Source of the DNA: Sandaracinaceae bacterium
GTDB lineage: Bacteria; Myxococcota_A; Polyangia; Polyangiales; JADJQN01
Direction of reading: 5' to 3'
Length of the DNA: 64,000 bases
Assembly: GCA_016712745.1 (NCBI GenBank)
Contig: JADJQN010000015.1
Location: 682,001 to 746,000, forward strand
In this document: one piece after another, positions 28,048 to 36,978 of the stretch
Layout of the letters: each line of letters opens with the position of its first letter
Position numbering within the stretch: position 1 is the stretch's first letter
Notes under the pieces: model-generated
Told to the model about the DNA's origin: nothing
Database searches by the model: none
The model's input: only the letters and a program-made list of their open reading frames with translations
Position numbers and translations under genes: made by a program

Positions 28048-30438
28048 ATGCGAACCTCATTACTGCTTGGGCTGCTTTCATTCATCGTGGCTTGTAGCGC
28101 CGATCGCACGCGGTTCGCTGCGGAGGATGCACAGATCGGAAGCGACGCGGATATAGCTGACGCTGGCCTCGATGGCAGTGCGGTGACGCGCGACGGCAGC
28201 GTGATGCTCGACGCAGCCGCAATCGACGCGCACACGACGTCAGACGCGAGCGTGATGCTCGACGCCGCAGCAATCGACGCGGACACGACGACGGACGCGA
28301 GCGTGATGCTCGACGCCGACGTGTCAGATGCGCCTTCGTTCGATGCGGAAATACTGGACGCGCATGTGGCAATCGACGCGCACACGGTCGATGGCGCTGT
28401 CGCTCCGTGGAGTTGCTCAGGCGGGCGCGTGGCACCTATTCAGAGCGGCGGCAGAACTCCCGCCGTTGCGTTCGATGCAAGTGGCTACGCTCACATTGCG
28501 TATATCGACCCCATCGACCGCGTCGTCAGCCATGCGTGGAGAGATGCCTCGTCGTGGCATACCGAGCGTCTGACGACCGAACCAGTCGCTACGCTGTACA
28601 GCACCGTTCAGATCGTAGTGGACCCGAGTGGGAATGTGCACATCCTTTACCTCGCCGAGGGCGGCGACACGGTGGGATTTCGGCGGCGCCACGCCGTGCG
28701 TAACGCTGGGACGTGGACCGTATCGGCGTTCGAGTTTGCCAACTCGAGCTTCATGGCGATCGATCCGGCGGGAACGGTGACCGTCGCGTCTGCGACGAGT
28801 GCCTCGGTCGACATCCATCGCTTGGTGAGCGGCGTGTGGTCGTCCGAGCACATTCACAGTTTCACGTCGGGCATGTCCGGCGGTTTCGTCCCGCGCATCG
28901 CATTCGACGACGAAGGCCATACCTTCGTGGCCGCCCCAAACAGTGGCTCAAGTGTGGCCGTATTCGAGAACACCGGTGGCACATGGAGCTTGAACTTCGT
29001 CGCGCTTACGGGTTCCGGGTCGATCAACTTCGCCGTCAGCCCCGATGGAGAGACGATGTATCTGACGCGCGGGTTCAGCATGACGTCCGGATTCGGCGCA
29101 TTTTGGTTTTCGGAAACGGTTCCGCATCCCGAACGCGCCTCCGACTCAGTCATTTTCGCGATCGACGACGACGGAGTTCCGACGCTGGCGTACGGTTACT
29201 CGACCCCACTGACGGTTTCCTCGTGGGCCTACCACTTCGACGTCGTAAAGCGCGGCGCTACCACGTGGTCCATCGAAGACACGTTCGATTTCAATCCGTC
29301 GATCACTTTCCTCAGCACGTTTGACCACGAGCTGGCACCGAGCGCGTTTGATTCCGCAATGCGACCGGTCGCCCTGACGCTGCCTTACGAACGATTAACG
29401 TTCCCCTTGGATATCTACTACACGCAGTATGCTCCGCTGCAGTCGACGTCACGTGTCACTGCCAAGGACAACATCGACTCGACCTTCTACTCCGCGGTCG
29501 ATAGTGCAGGGCACCTGCGTGCAGCGTTCGCGATGGACCGAGATTCGTACTCGCCGTCGTATCCCAACATTCAGGTCGCGATTGAAGGTGTGGACGGATT
29601 TGAAGCGACCACCCATGGACTCACCGAAGGACTGCTCCTCGGCTTCGCGATCGGTAACGATGATCGTGAGCGTGTTTTCGCGTCCGAGGGTGCGCCGGTT
29701 CTGAAGACCTGGAACGGGAGCGCGTGGGTCGAAGAAGTGGTGGCCGCGAGCACGAGCGGTACGATTGGAAACGCCAACAGCACAGACTTTGTGCTCGCCG
29801 ATGACGACACGCCGCATGGTGTGTGGACCGAAGAGGCGCCCTCCGGTGTGACGACGTTGCGCTATGCGACGAAGGTAGGGGGCTCCTGGCAGGTATCGAC
29901 GGTCGCTACGAGCTCATACGAAATCTCGGGCGTGCGTGTCGTCGTTGCGGGAGATCACGCATACGTCTTCTACTCTCTGGGCACCCTCGACTGGCCTTGG
30001 TATTTCGCGCGCTGGAACGGAACGACGTGGGGGTCCGCAGCGTTGGGCGACGGCAGGCTCGTGCCCGTAGTCGACCGCGAAGAACGACCGTGCGCCGTTC
30101 AGTCCGGCGTCATCGATGGAGGGTGGAAGATCCTCCTCACGTGTTTCGATGGCGCAGCCTTCGTGAGCTCGACCATCGATGACACGCTCACCAACCAAAC
30201 GATTCTAGACGTCGAGGTGGACGCTGACGGGTACGTGGTCGTCATTACTTCGCAGGGCGGCTTCGATGACGCCCCACGGCCAACGGCAATGTTTCGTCAA
30301 ACCGCGTCAGGATTCACGCGCGAAGGTGACATCGGCAATCGATCCGCTTTGCAGGCCCACATCCTGGGAAGTGAGCTCCACATCGTCTCGTACGACACAG
30401 TCACCGATACGATCCAACGCGACGCTTGCAGCCGGTAG
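28048..30438 (+). CDS. Large lipoprotein with 17-aa Asp/Ala repeats
   Basis: A 796-aa lipoprotein. The start MRTSLLLGLLSF at 28048 is chosen for its lipobox (IVAC); an upstream in-frame start would bury it. Residues about 45-110 contain near-identical 17-aa repeats (ASVMLDAAAIDADTTTD type; 51-bp DNA repeat at about 28195-28320), a flexible wall-spanning linker. The rest is a repetitive beta structure with many W/F-containing blades (for example VAFDASGYAHIAYID), resembling a beta-propeller. It is inserted between the two protease copies. Confidence 0.78.
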   Translation: MRTSLLLGLLSFIVACSADRTRFAAEDAQIGSDADIADAGLDGSAVTRDGSVMLDAAAIDAHTTSDASVMLDAAAIDADTTTDASVMLDADVSDAPSFDAEILDAHVAIDAHTVDGAVAPWSCSGGRVAPIQSGGRTPAVAFDASGYAHIAYIDPIDRVVSHAWRDASSWHTERLTTEPVATLYSTVQIVVDPSGNVHILYLAEGGDTVGFRRRHAVRNAGTWTVSAFEFANSSFMAIDPAGTVTVASATSASVDIHRLVSGVWSSEHIHSFTSGMSGGFVPRIAFDDEGHTFVAAPNSGSSVAVFENTGGTWSLNFVALTGSGSINFAVSPDGETMYLTRGFSMTSGFGAFWFSETVPHPERASDSVIFAIDDDGVPTLAYGYSTPLTVSSWAYHFDVVKRGATTWSIEDTFDFNPSITFLSTFDHELAPSAFDSAMRPVALTLPYERLTFPLDIYYTQYAPLQSTSRVTAKDNIDSTFYSAVDSAGHLRAAFAMDRDSYSPSYPNIQVAIEGVDGFEATTHGLTEGLLLGFAIGNDDRERVFASEGAPVLKTWNGSAWVEEVVAASTSGTIGNANSTDFVLADDDTPHGVWTEEAPSGVTTLRYATKVGGSWQVSTVATSSYEISGVRVVVAGDHAYVFYSLGTLDWPWYFARWNGTTWGSAALGDGRLVPVVDREERPCAVQSGVIDGGWKILLTCFDGAAFVSSTIDDTLTNQTILDVEVDADGYVVVITSQGGFDDAPRPTAMFRQTASGFTREGDIGNRSALQAHILGSELHIVSYDTVTDTIQRDACSR
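28195..28320 (+). repeat. 51-bp tandem repeat inside lipoprotein gene
   Basis: About two and a half near-identical 51-bp units encode the DASVMLDAAAIDA linker repeats. The unit boundaries differ by only a few bases, so copy number may vary between strains by slippage. Confidence 0.8.
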
Positions 30439-30474
30439 GGTAGCGCCCAACTTCCGAGGGCATCGACGGTTGGG

Positions 30475-30610
30475 TCGACGGCGCAATCGAACACCAAGCC
30501 GCCGGCCGCTGCACATGGGGCGGGGTCGTCGGGAGGGATTTTCTTTTGTGACCGACGTAGAAGCGGCTCTGCGCATCCGAACCGGCGAACGCGGCGAAGA
30601 CGCCATCTGA
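30475..30610 (+). pseudogene. Fused remnants: protease 3' end joined to glnB 3' end
   Basis: Bases 30475-30545 match the last part of the protease gene (the segment encoding GAIEHxAAGRCTWxGxVGRDF) and run directly into a copy of the last 66 bases of glnB (30545-30610, encoding VTDVEAALRIRTGERGEDAI plus stop). The join falls in a T-rich stretch common to both. This is the scar of a tandem duplication and leaves a ready-made coupled start (TGATG) for protease copy B. Confidence 0.85.
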
Positions 30611-31509
30611 TGTTTGCCCAGCGTGCACGCCACCACGCGCTAGCGATTGCGTTCGTGTGCTGCGCATTGACGTCGTGTGATCGCGGCCAAGCGCGCGAAC
30701 CACAGACTGCAAACGATCTCCCCCGCGAGAGCACAAGCGACGCGCGCGCGACGCTGCAGTACGAAGTCGACGGCCACTCGATGCCCCAGCCCTACGTCAA
30801 CGCCATGGTAGGCACGCACGCCACCCGCTTTCTCATCGACACCGGCTCCAACACAAACGTCATCGCACGTTGGTTCGCCGACGAAATCCAACTCCCCCTC
30901 ACACGCGCTCCTGGCAACGCCGCAGGTCAGCCCCCCGTCATGCTCATCGACCACCCACTCATCGACATCGAAGGATTCGGCGCAGTCGACCTCGACTCCG
31001 CAATCGTCGTAGAGACCAACGCCATCTTCGAAGAACTAGGCATCGGCGGAACCCTCAGCCCCCAGCTCCTAGTCACAAACGAATCCGCCGTAAGACTCGA
31101 CCTCCAACGCGACACCCTCGAACGCATCCCCCGCACCGGCGCCCTCAATATGGAAGGCACCGACGGCGAACTACTAACGCGCACCCCCGTAGGAGCCTGC
31201 GACGAAATGCAGCGCGGCATCGTCCTACGCACCTTGCTCGTACGCGGAACCGTTGGCGGCTCGGACGTGCAGCTAGCGCTTGATAGCGGCGCGTTGCAAA
31301 CAGTCGTGCGCAGCCAGAGTGCTGGAACGCCGCATGGCGCGGATACCGTCGTCTCCATCGGTAGCGTCAATCGCACCCTCGACGTCGGCGCGATCGAACA
31401 CGAAGCCGCGGGGCGTTGCACATGGGACGGGCTCGTCGGGAGGGATTTTCTTTCGAACTGCGTGCTGGTGTTTGATTTGGATCGCGTGGCGGGGAAGTGT
31501 TTGATTTAA
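30610..31509 (+). CDS. Retropepsin-like aspartic protease lipoprotein, copy B
   Basis: A 299-aa paralogue of copy A with the same length, lipobox (ALTSC, Cys23), active-site motifs (LIDTGSNTNVI and LALDSGALQTVV) and long identical stretches such as DGHSMPQPYVNAMVGTH. It starts inside the duplicated glnB stop (TGATG at 30608-30612), keeping translational coupling to a stop codon without a functional glnB in front. Both catalytic aspartates are intact. Confidence 0.8.
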   Translation: MFAQRARHHALAIAFVCCALTSCDRGQAREPQTANDLPRESTSDARATLQYEVDGHSMPQPYVNAMVGTHATRFLIDTGSNTNVIARWFADEIQLPLTRAPGNAAGQPPVMLIDHPLIDIEGFGAVDLDSAIVVETNAIFEELGIGGTLSPQLLVTNESAVRLDLQRDTLERIPRTGALNMEGTDGELLTRTPVGACDEMQRGIVLRTLLVRGTVGGSDVQLALDSGALQTVVRSQSAGTPHGADTVVSIGSVNRTLDVGAIEHEAAGRCTWDGLVGRDFLSNCVLVFDLDRVAGKCLI

Positions 31510-31804
31510 GGGGGAGGGCGTGGGGATCACGTTGCCGCAGCACGTCAGTTCTGATGCGATAGCGGGCTAGGTTCTGATGGCGGCATCTGCTCGCTCTTCC
31601 GACACGTAGGACGAGAAGTGGATGGGCGCTAGCGAAGTGCGCCTGCCCACGATGAACTCGAACTGGCCAGTGGCTAGCACTCTCCGTCGTACCGCAACGA
31701 ACTCAGCGGCACTACAACGCACCCGCTTGGCACTAGCGAGTGGGCGCGTCTGGAAACCGCGGAGCCCGCGCGCGTCATTGTGCTGGCTTTCTTCAACGCG
31801 ACGG

Positions 31805-31827
31805 ATTCGAGTCCCGTCCACCCCGCT
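31805..31827 (+). repeat. Putative attachment site, left copy (tRNA-3'-end-like)
   Basis: A 23-bp sequence identical to 53733-53755. It contains a T-loop-like TTCGAGT followed by CCCGTCCACCCC, as at the 3' end of a tRNA gene; upstream bases (ACGGA) can almost complete a T-stem, but no full tRNA could be folded. Immediately followed by a strong terminator and a decayed integrase, it looks like an att site created by island integration. Confidence 0.65.
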
Positions 31828-31833
31828 GTTGAG

Positions 31834-31858
31834 GGCGCCCCGAAACGGGCGCCTTTTT
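31834..31858 (+). terminator. Rho-independent terminator
   Basis: GGCGCCC and GGGCGCC flank a 6-base loop (CGAAAC) and are followed by five T residues. Its placement just after the tRNA-like 3' end suggests it once terminated that tRNA transcript. Confidence 0.8.
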
Positions 31859-31864
31859 GCGTTT

Positions 31865-32110
31865 CTAGGTTTGCGACTCGCGTCGCGCGTTGGCTTGTGC
31901 CCTATACGTGCCCAACGCGTTCGAGTCGCCCTGCACCTCATCCTCGAGGAGGTCGATGGCCTCCCGATGATGTGACGGCGCAAGGTGCATGTACCTCATG
32001 GTGGATCCCATTTCGCTGCCATTCCTGATGTTGTAGACGGAGAGGCCTGCGCGTACCCAACATCGAACGCGAGTCATAACGAACCGGACAAGATCGGACT
32101 CGCAGGCCAT
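31865..32110 (-). pseudogene. Tyrosine integrase C-terminal remnant (left)
   Basis: The frame encodes MGSTMRYMHLAPSHHREAIDLLE, matching the last part of tyrosine recombinases around the catalytic Tyr (RYMHLAP). The upstream part is no longer recognisable and the HxxR box is lost, so it is a dead fragment. The remaining intergenic DNA from 31510 to 32262 shows no other convincing gene; a minus-strand open frame at 31567-31700 ending RADAAIRT could be another fragment. Confidence 0.6.
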
Positions 32111-32262
32111 CCCACCGAAACGCGCGGCTGCCCGTGCGGTCGACTAACTATTTGTCCTTCTTCTTGCCACGGCGCGCTTGGTGGCTCGTTGCCTTCTGAG
32201 TCCGGTGCTTTGCTCGGGGCTTGACCCTCTATATATGGAGAGGTTACATGCACTGCCGCGCA

Positions 32263-33666
32263 TTAGGTCGCCAAGCGATAGACCTTTTGCGCACTCGGAA
32301 CGTCTGCGGAGAGGTCTGGATTGCCCCACCAAGATTGTTCGGCCGGCGTCCACTGGTGCCGAGCATTGCGCGCGTATCCGATGATTGGACCGTCGTAGCC
32401 CTGCGATCGCATTAGCAGGCCGAGGAGCATTGTGCGCAGCACTCCTATGCGAGTGTCGAGCGATGAATTCGGAGTGCGTTCAGCAACTGCAGAGTGCCGG
32501 GCTGCGTGCCAACGGTTCGATTCCTCGAGCATCGCCGCGTCGAGTATTAGGTCGAGCACTGCGAACGCCGCGCGAACGCGCTGCCCTTCGGGGAGCTTCT
32601 TACCATTTTTCCATCTCGGGTTTGTAGCGACCCATTGATGCCAGTCGCGCCGCGCGGCGGACGCACCCAACGCGAGCGGCGCGCGATCAATTTCGAATTC
32701 GGTTGCCGTCGCATTCAGCACACCCGGAATGTTGCCCGCGCCCGATAGGACTTGAATCGCAAGGCCTTCGAGTGCCACCACCAGTTTCAGGTAGGCCTCA
32801 TCTGGGTCGCTGAAGAAGGACGACAAGTAATACGAGGTCGCCAAGCGGAATATTGGGGGTCCACTGACCATCGCACCGACGAGTTTTTCAAACGCTACGG
32901 CGTCCCAGCAATTGTCGGTCAGCGGAATGGGGCGGTGCGCATGAAACGAAGCGCGTTCGTAACGACCGAAAGCACTGCCCACCATCGAGTGCGTGGGAGA
33001 GCCCGCAACGTCGACGCCTCGCAGTACGCCGACACGCAATCGCTGTGCGAAAAGAAACTGAAGAGTGGCGAGCACTCGCTGGATGGTTGCGCGCGTGGGG
33101 ACGATGCTCGTCGGCGAACCAATGACTAGCAGCTTTGTCTGAGGCCTGCTTTCGACATCGACTACTGCGATGTCGTGATCGAGGAGTCCGCGCAGGAATA
33201 ACGCGCGGCCTTCGTGGAAGAAGGCGTTTGCTGACACTAGTCCATCAAGTCCATCCAGGCGCCCAAACCAAACGCGCGGATGCGGTTGCGATAGCAGCTG
33301 CCAGTCGCGAGTGACAAATCCTACGGTCGTCACCGATGTTCCGCCGCGACCAAAGCGAGTCGCTGAGTCTGCCGCAAAGCTGACTCCGTTCCACGTTCCG
33401 GCCAGTTTGAACGCCACCTCGTCCGGTAGCTCCATTTCAAAAAGCTCGCGACGCAGTTTCAGATCGGGAGACGTAATGTGAACGCCCAGGAGGTCGTCCT
33501 GGAGATTGGCCGAGGCGCCGACGGCATTCAGCGCGAGGCCTGCGCACTCGTTGAGTTCCATCTCGTACATCGTCGCGGTCTGCGGATCGGCAAACACCTG
33601 CTCCGGCAAACGGGCCCAGAATGGTGCTAAGTACGCAGGGAAGTCGGCAGTGGTTGTGTTGGTCAT
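32263..33666 (-). CDS. Hypothetical island protein, 467 aa
   Basis: A soluble 467-residue protein with an ATG start at 33666. The N-terminal half is beta-rich. The region around residues 270-310 (SYYLSSFFSDPDEAYLKLVVALEGLA) is helical and reminiscent of HEPN-type or ApeA-like abortive-infection proteins, but no R-x4-6-H motif stands out, so this is a weak hint. It is the first intact gene of the island and is divergent from the BREX-like operon. Confidence 0.6.
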   Translation of the reverse strand: MTNTTTADFPAYLAPFWARLPEQVFADPQTATMYEMELNECAGLALNAVGASANLQDDLLGVHITSPDLKLRRELFEMELPDEVAFKLAGTWNGVSFAADSATRFGRGGTSVTTVGFVTRDWQLLSQPHPRVWFGRLDGLDGLVSANAFFHEGRALFLRGLLDHDIAVVDVESRPQTKLLVIGSPTSIVPTRATIQRVLATLQFLFAQRLRVGVLRGVDVAGSPTHSMVGSAFGRYERASFHAHRPIPLTDNCWDAVAFEKLVGAMVSGPPIFRLATSYYLSSFFSDPDEAYLKLVVALEGLAIQVLSGAGNIPGVLNATATEFEIDRAPLALGASAARRDWHQWVATNPRWKNGKKLPEGQRVRAAFAVLDLILDAAMLEESNRWHAARHSAVAERTPNSSLDTRIGVLRTMLLGLLMRSQGYDGPIIGYARNARHQWTPAEQSWWGNPDLSADVPSAQKVYRLAT

Positions 33667-34042
33667 CGTCGCTTGATCGTGCGCTGCTTTGGACGCGAGC
33701 GCATCGGGCGCGGGGAGATCGAAGGCGGCACAACTATTTTTGGATCAGCGGTAGCTAATCGCGGTGCCGTTGTGAGAAGTCGTCGGGGGACGACACGCCG
33801 CATCTGCGCCCGAGCACTGTTCACCCGGTGCTCAGAATCTCAGCCTGGAGGCCGAACTGCGACTGCTCGGGGAAAGTCCGAGAACGAGAACGAGCGGGCA
33901 CGTTTATCCTGTCGTCCGGCTGAAGGCAGCTCGCGCGCCGCGAATGGCAAAACCAGGTCCATCGCGTTTAGTCCGCCGCGTGTGCCTTTGAGGGCTGCGC
34001 GAACTGGTTTGCGTGACTTGGGGAGGGCGTGACTGCGCGCGT

Positions 34043-34060
34043 AGGCCGCGTTCGCGGCCT
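34043..34060. promoter_or_regulatory. 18-bp perfect hairpin upstream of the defence operon
   Basis: AGGCCGCG-TT-CGCGGCCT is a perfect inverted repeat about 190 bp before the ATPase start. It may be an operator or a leader hairpin. The rest of 33667-34246 shows no clear gene apart from the short frame at 34070. Confidence 0.35.
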
Positions 34061-34069
34061 GCTTTCTCG

Positions 34070-34243
34070 ATGGATTCCCAGAGACGCGGCTCGCCTGAGT
34101 TGTCCTCTCTGCGCCGTTCCCGTATCGTGCCGACGCCCGATGGGCTGGGTTTCGCCTGTTTGCGATTCATTGTTGCGCAGGCGTGGCTCACGATCGCGGC
34201 GCGCGCAGAGGCGTTTGCCGCGCTAGCGGCCGAACGGAGGTAG
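34070..34243 (+). CDS. Possible small leader protein of the BREX-like operon
   Basis: A 57-codon frame starting MDSQRRGSPEL whose last third (FIVAQAWLTIAARAEAFAALAAERR region) is convincingly protein-like. Its stop codon lies 3 bases before the ATPase start and its end supplies the CGGAGG ribosome site, so it would be translationally coupled. Type 3 BREX operons start with a small gene (brxF), but this one is far shorter and shows no similarity I can see. Confidence 0.35.
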   Translation: MDSQRRGSPELSSLRRSRIVPTPDGLGFACLRFIVAQAWLTIAARAEAFAALAAERR

Positions 34244-34246
34244 ACG

Positions 34247-36976
34247 ATGCTGGGGTTGACACTACGTGAGGAATTTCAGGGCCGTCGCCTGAAGGGCACG
34301 GCGATCGAACTCGCGAACGACAACAACACCGGCGCGACACAAGTAAGCGCCGCTCAGTTCCTCGGAATCACCTACCCGACGGCTGACGTCGTTGCTGCGA
34401 TGGACGCCATCGGACCGAACCACGGCCAACCGGTCGTGCTCATCGGCGAGCGCGGCCAGGGCAAGTCCCATTTACTTGCCGCCCTATACCACGCGTTCAC
34501 CAGTCCCACCGAAACCTCCGCGTGGCTTGCTGCATGGGGCGGACGCCTAAGCCAGCCGAAGTTGGGCGAGATCAAGCTGCGGCCGAAAACGTACGTGATC
34601 AGCGAGAGCCTCCACCGTCAAAACTTCAAATTCCTTTGGGACCTCGTGTTTGACAGTCACCCGCATGGCAACTACGTGCGCGGCAAATGGGAGGCGCAGG
34701 GCGACAAGCGCACGGACATCCCAGGCGACAATCTACTGCTCGAGCTGTTCAAACACACGCCCACCGCACTCATCCTCGACGAGTTCCAGACCTGGTACGA
34801 GGGACTTCGAAATACGGATCAGTTCCCGTGGCGCACATGGGCGTTCAACTTCATTCAGCTCCTCTCCGAGATTGCGAAAGAACACCCGGAGCTGCTCGTC
34901 CTCGTCGTGTCGGTTCGCAATGGAGAAACGGACGCGTACCAACAGATCCATCGTGTGAATCCGCGGCAGATCGACTTCAAAGGCCCGAATGCCCGCCGTG
35001 ACCGTCTCCGGTTGCTGCTCCACCGGCTCTTTGACAATCGCAGGCAGACCTCAGGGGACGCGATCGAAAAAGCTATCGCGACACATGTCGCCGAACATCT
35101 TCGCTTAGCGGACGTTGCGCCGGCGGAGCATGACCGCGTGCGACAGGAGTTCGTCGAGGCGTGGCCGTTCGCGCCGCACCTAATGACGTTGCTGGAAGAC
35201 CAGGTTCTGGTCGCAACACAAGCGCAAGAAACGCGCGACCTGATCCGAATATTGGCGGACATCTTCAAATCGCGCGGCGACACTTCGCCCGTGCTCACCG
35301 CCGCGGACTTCCGCCTCGACGACGACAAGAGTGGCATCGCTGCGTTGCTCGATTCCATTTCGAATCAGCACCACGCGAGCCTGCGCGAGAAAGCGCAGCG
35401 GAACCTAAGTGCCGTCGTCGACGCAGTGAAAGACCCGGAGCAGAGCATCCCTCACCTCGCTGAGATCGTTGGCGCACTTTGGTTGCGGTCACTCGCGGTC
35501 AAAGGCGCCGGTGCCGAGCCCTCGGAGATCCAGGTCGACATCACCCGAGAGGAAGCCATCGACGACAATGCCTTCCAGGCTGAGCTGTCGACGATTGTCG
35601 AGAACAGCTTCAACATTCACCAAGAGGGCGCTCGCCTGGTATTCCGCGAGGAAGAGAACCCACAAGCGAAATTGATCGCGAATGCGCGGAACGACAAGCT
35701 CTTCGCGGATGGGTCTGACAGCGTTCAGTTAGCGCGTGAAGTGCGCTACGTCATTGGCGGAGGCGAGAGCGTAGCGAAGGCGTTCAAAGTGATCGTCCTT
35801 GGCGGAAACTGGACAACCGATCCTTGGGACGGCGTCGATGAGAGCGACCGTCCTGCGCAGTGGGACGACCGCATTCCAATCCTCATCTTGCCCGAGCCCA
35901 CCACTAAGCTTGAGGCCAAGCTTGGAACGTGGCTCAAAGATCATCTGCAGAATCGTCGGAATACAGTTCGCTTCCTCATCCCGCGGGAGGGGAGCGAGAA
36001 CCTTTTCTATGAGCGTGACCTCGCCGTGCTCGCCAGGGCGGTACTGCTCGCGGACAAGTGGAAGACGCAGAATCCCGAATTCAAAAAGCTGCACGCAAAG
36101 TACGAACGCGAGCTTCGCGACATTCTGAAACGACGATTTGACCGTTTTGCGATACTCGCCAACTGGAACTTCCAGAACCCAACGCTCTGCAAGTTCCACA
36201 TCGAAAGCCACAAGGCCGAGGGAGCACAAATCCCAGAGACGGTCGATTCTTTCGTCATTAAGAATCTGTTCGTTTCGGAGGATTTCGATGAGCGTATTCA
36301 TGCGGCCGCTCAGCAGAACGAGTCCGTCGGAAAGCTTCTTCGTGAATTGCAGGAGCCGCGTCCCGGCGGCGACGACTGCATCCCGTGGCTCGGCGAGACT
36401 TTGATGAAAGAGAAACTCGTCAAGGTCTGTGCGCGCGGAGAGATCGCGATCAACCTCCGCGGCATGGACCTCATGCAGCTTCGAGCCGGCGAAGACGAGG
36501 ACGTGGCCTGGAAACGCATGCGCGGAAAGCTCGGCACCGGCAGGCACCTGGACGAAACGACGATTCAGCCACTCCAAGCTGCGCCACACGTTGAAGGCGT
36601 TGGCGACGCACCGCGAGTCGTTGTCGGAACCCAGGCAATCACGGTCGGTGCTCAATTCCCGGTCGGAAGTGCATTAACGGGTGATGGCGTGCAGGTCTCC
36701 GCGCCGGCCGGCGAAACGAACGTGTCTCCAGGCACATCGCGAAGTGCCAACAATATTTTCGGTGAACGCGGCTCGGTTCGCCAACTGAGCAGCGCGGGCG
36801 CAACGTCTGCTCTCAATTTGCTGGGCAAGGTCGAGAACTGGGGCATCACCACAGGAACGCAGATCCAGGACGTGCAGTTGAAGGTCGCAAACCTCACGGG
36901 AGCGCAGCTGAGTGAGCTGCTCAAGAAACTTCCCGATGGGATCACATACGAACTGACGTTGAACAAGGAAGAGTAG
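34247..36976 (+). CDS. brxC: DUF499-family P-loop ATPase, BrxC/PglY-like
   Basis: A 909-aa ATPase. Walker A is GERGQGKS (residues 67-74) and a Walker B of the form ALILDEFQTW lies near residue 178, as in the DUF499 branch of BrxC/PglY proteins that power BREX phage-exclusion systems. The N-terminus sits where DUF499 proteins normally begin; the C-terminal part is long and helical with a final beta-rich module. It is the first large gene of the operon, two bases before the PglZ-like gene. Length is somewhat below the usual 1000-1200 aa of BrxC. Confidence 0.83.
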   Translation: MLGLTLREEFQGRRLKGTAIELANDNNTGATQVSAAQFLGITYPTADVVAAMDAIGPNHGQPVVLIGERGQGKSHLLAALYHAFTSPTETSAWLAAWGGRLSQPKLGEIKLRPKTYVISESLHRQNFKFLWDLVFDSHPHGNYVRGKWEAQGDKRTDIPGDNLLLELFKHTPTALILDEFQTWYEGLRNTDQFPWRTWAFNFIQLLSEIAKEHPELLVLVVSVRNGETDAYQQIHRVNPRQIDFKGPNARRDRLRLLLHRLFDNRRQTSGDAIEKAIATHVAEHLRLADVAPAEHDRVRQEFVEAWPFAPHLMTLLEDQVLVATQAQETRDLIRILADIFKSRGDTSPVLTAADFRLDDDKSGIAALLDSISNQHHASLREKAQRNLSAVVDAVKDPEQSIPHLAEIVGALWLRSLAVKGAGAEPSEIQVDITREEAIDDNAFQAELSTIVENSFNIHQEGARLVFREEENPQAKLIANARNDKLFADGSDSVQLAREVRYVIGGGESVAKAFKVIVLGGNWTTDPWDGVDESDRPAQWDDRIPILILPEPTTKLEAKLGTWLKDHLQNRRNTVRFLIPREGSENLFYERDLAVLARAVLLADKWKTQNPEFKKLHAKYERELRDILKRRFDRFAILANWNFQNPTLCKFHIESHKAEGAQIPETVDSFVIKNLFVSEDFDERIHAAAQQNESVGKLLRELQEPRPGGDDCIPWLGETLMKEKLVKVCARGEIAINLRGMDLMQLRAGEDEDVAWKRMRGKLGTGRHLDETTIQPLQAAPHVEGVGDAPRVVVGTQAITVGAQFPVGSALTGDGVQVSAPAGETNVSPGTSRSANNIFGERGSVRQLSSAGATSALNLLGKVENWGITTGTQIQDVQLKVANLTGAQLSELLKKLPDGITYELTLNKEE

Positions 36977-36978
36977 AG

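Noticed and set aside
28195..28320. CRISPR-like array from regular 51-bp units
   Set aside because: The units are contiguous, in frame and encode a lipoprotein linker; there are no spacers.
31730..31830. Complete tRNA gene ending at the left att-like repeat
   Set aside because: Only the T-loop and acceptor-like 3' end fit; I could not find a matching 5' acceptor strand, D-arm or anticodon arm.
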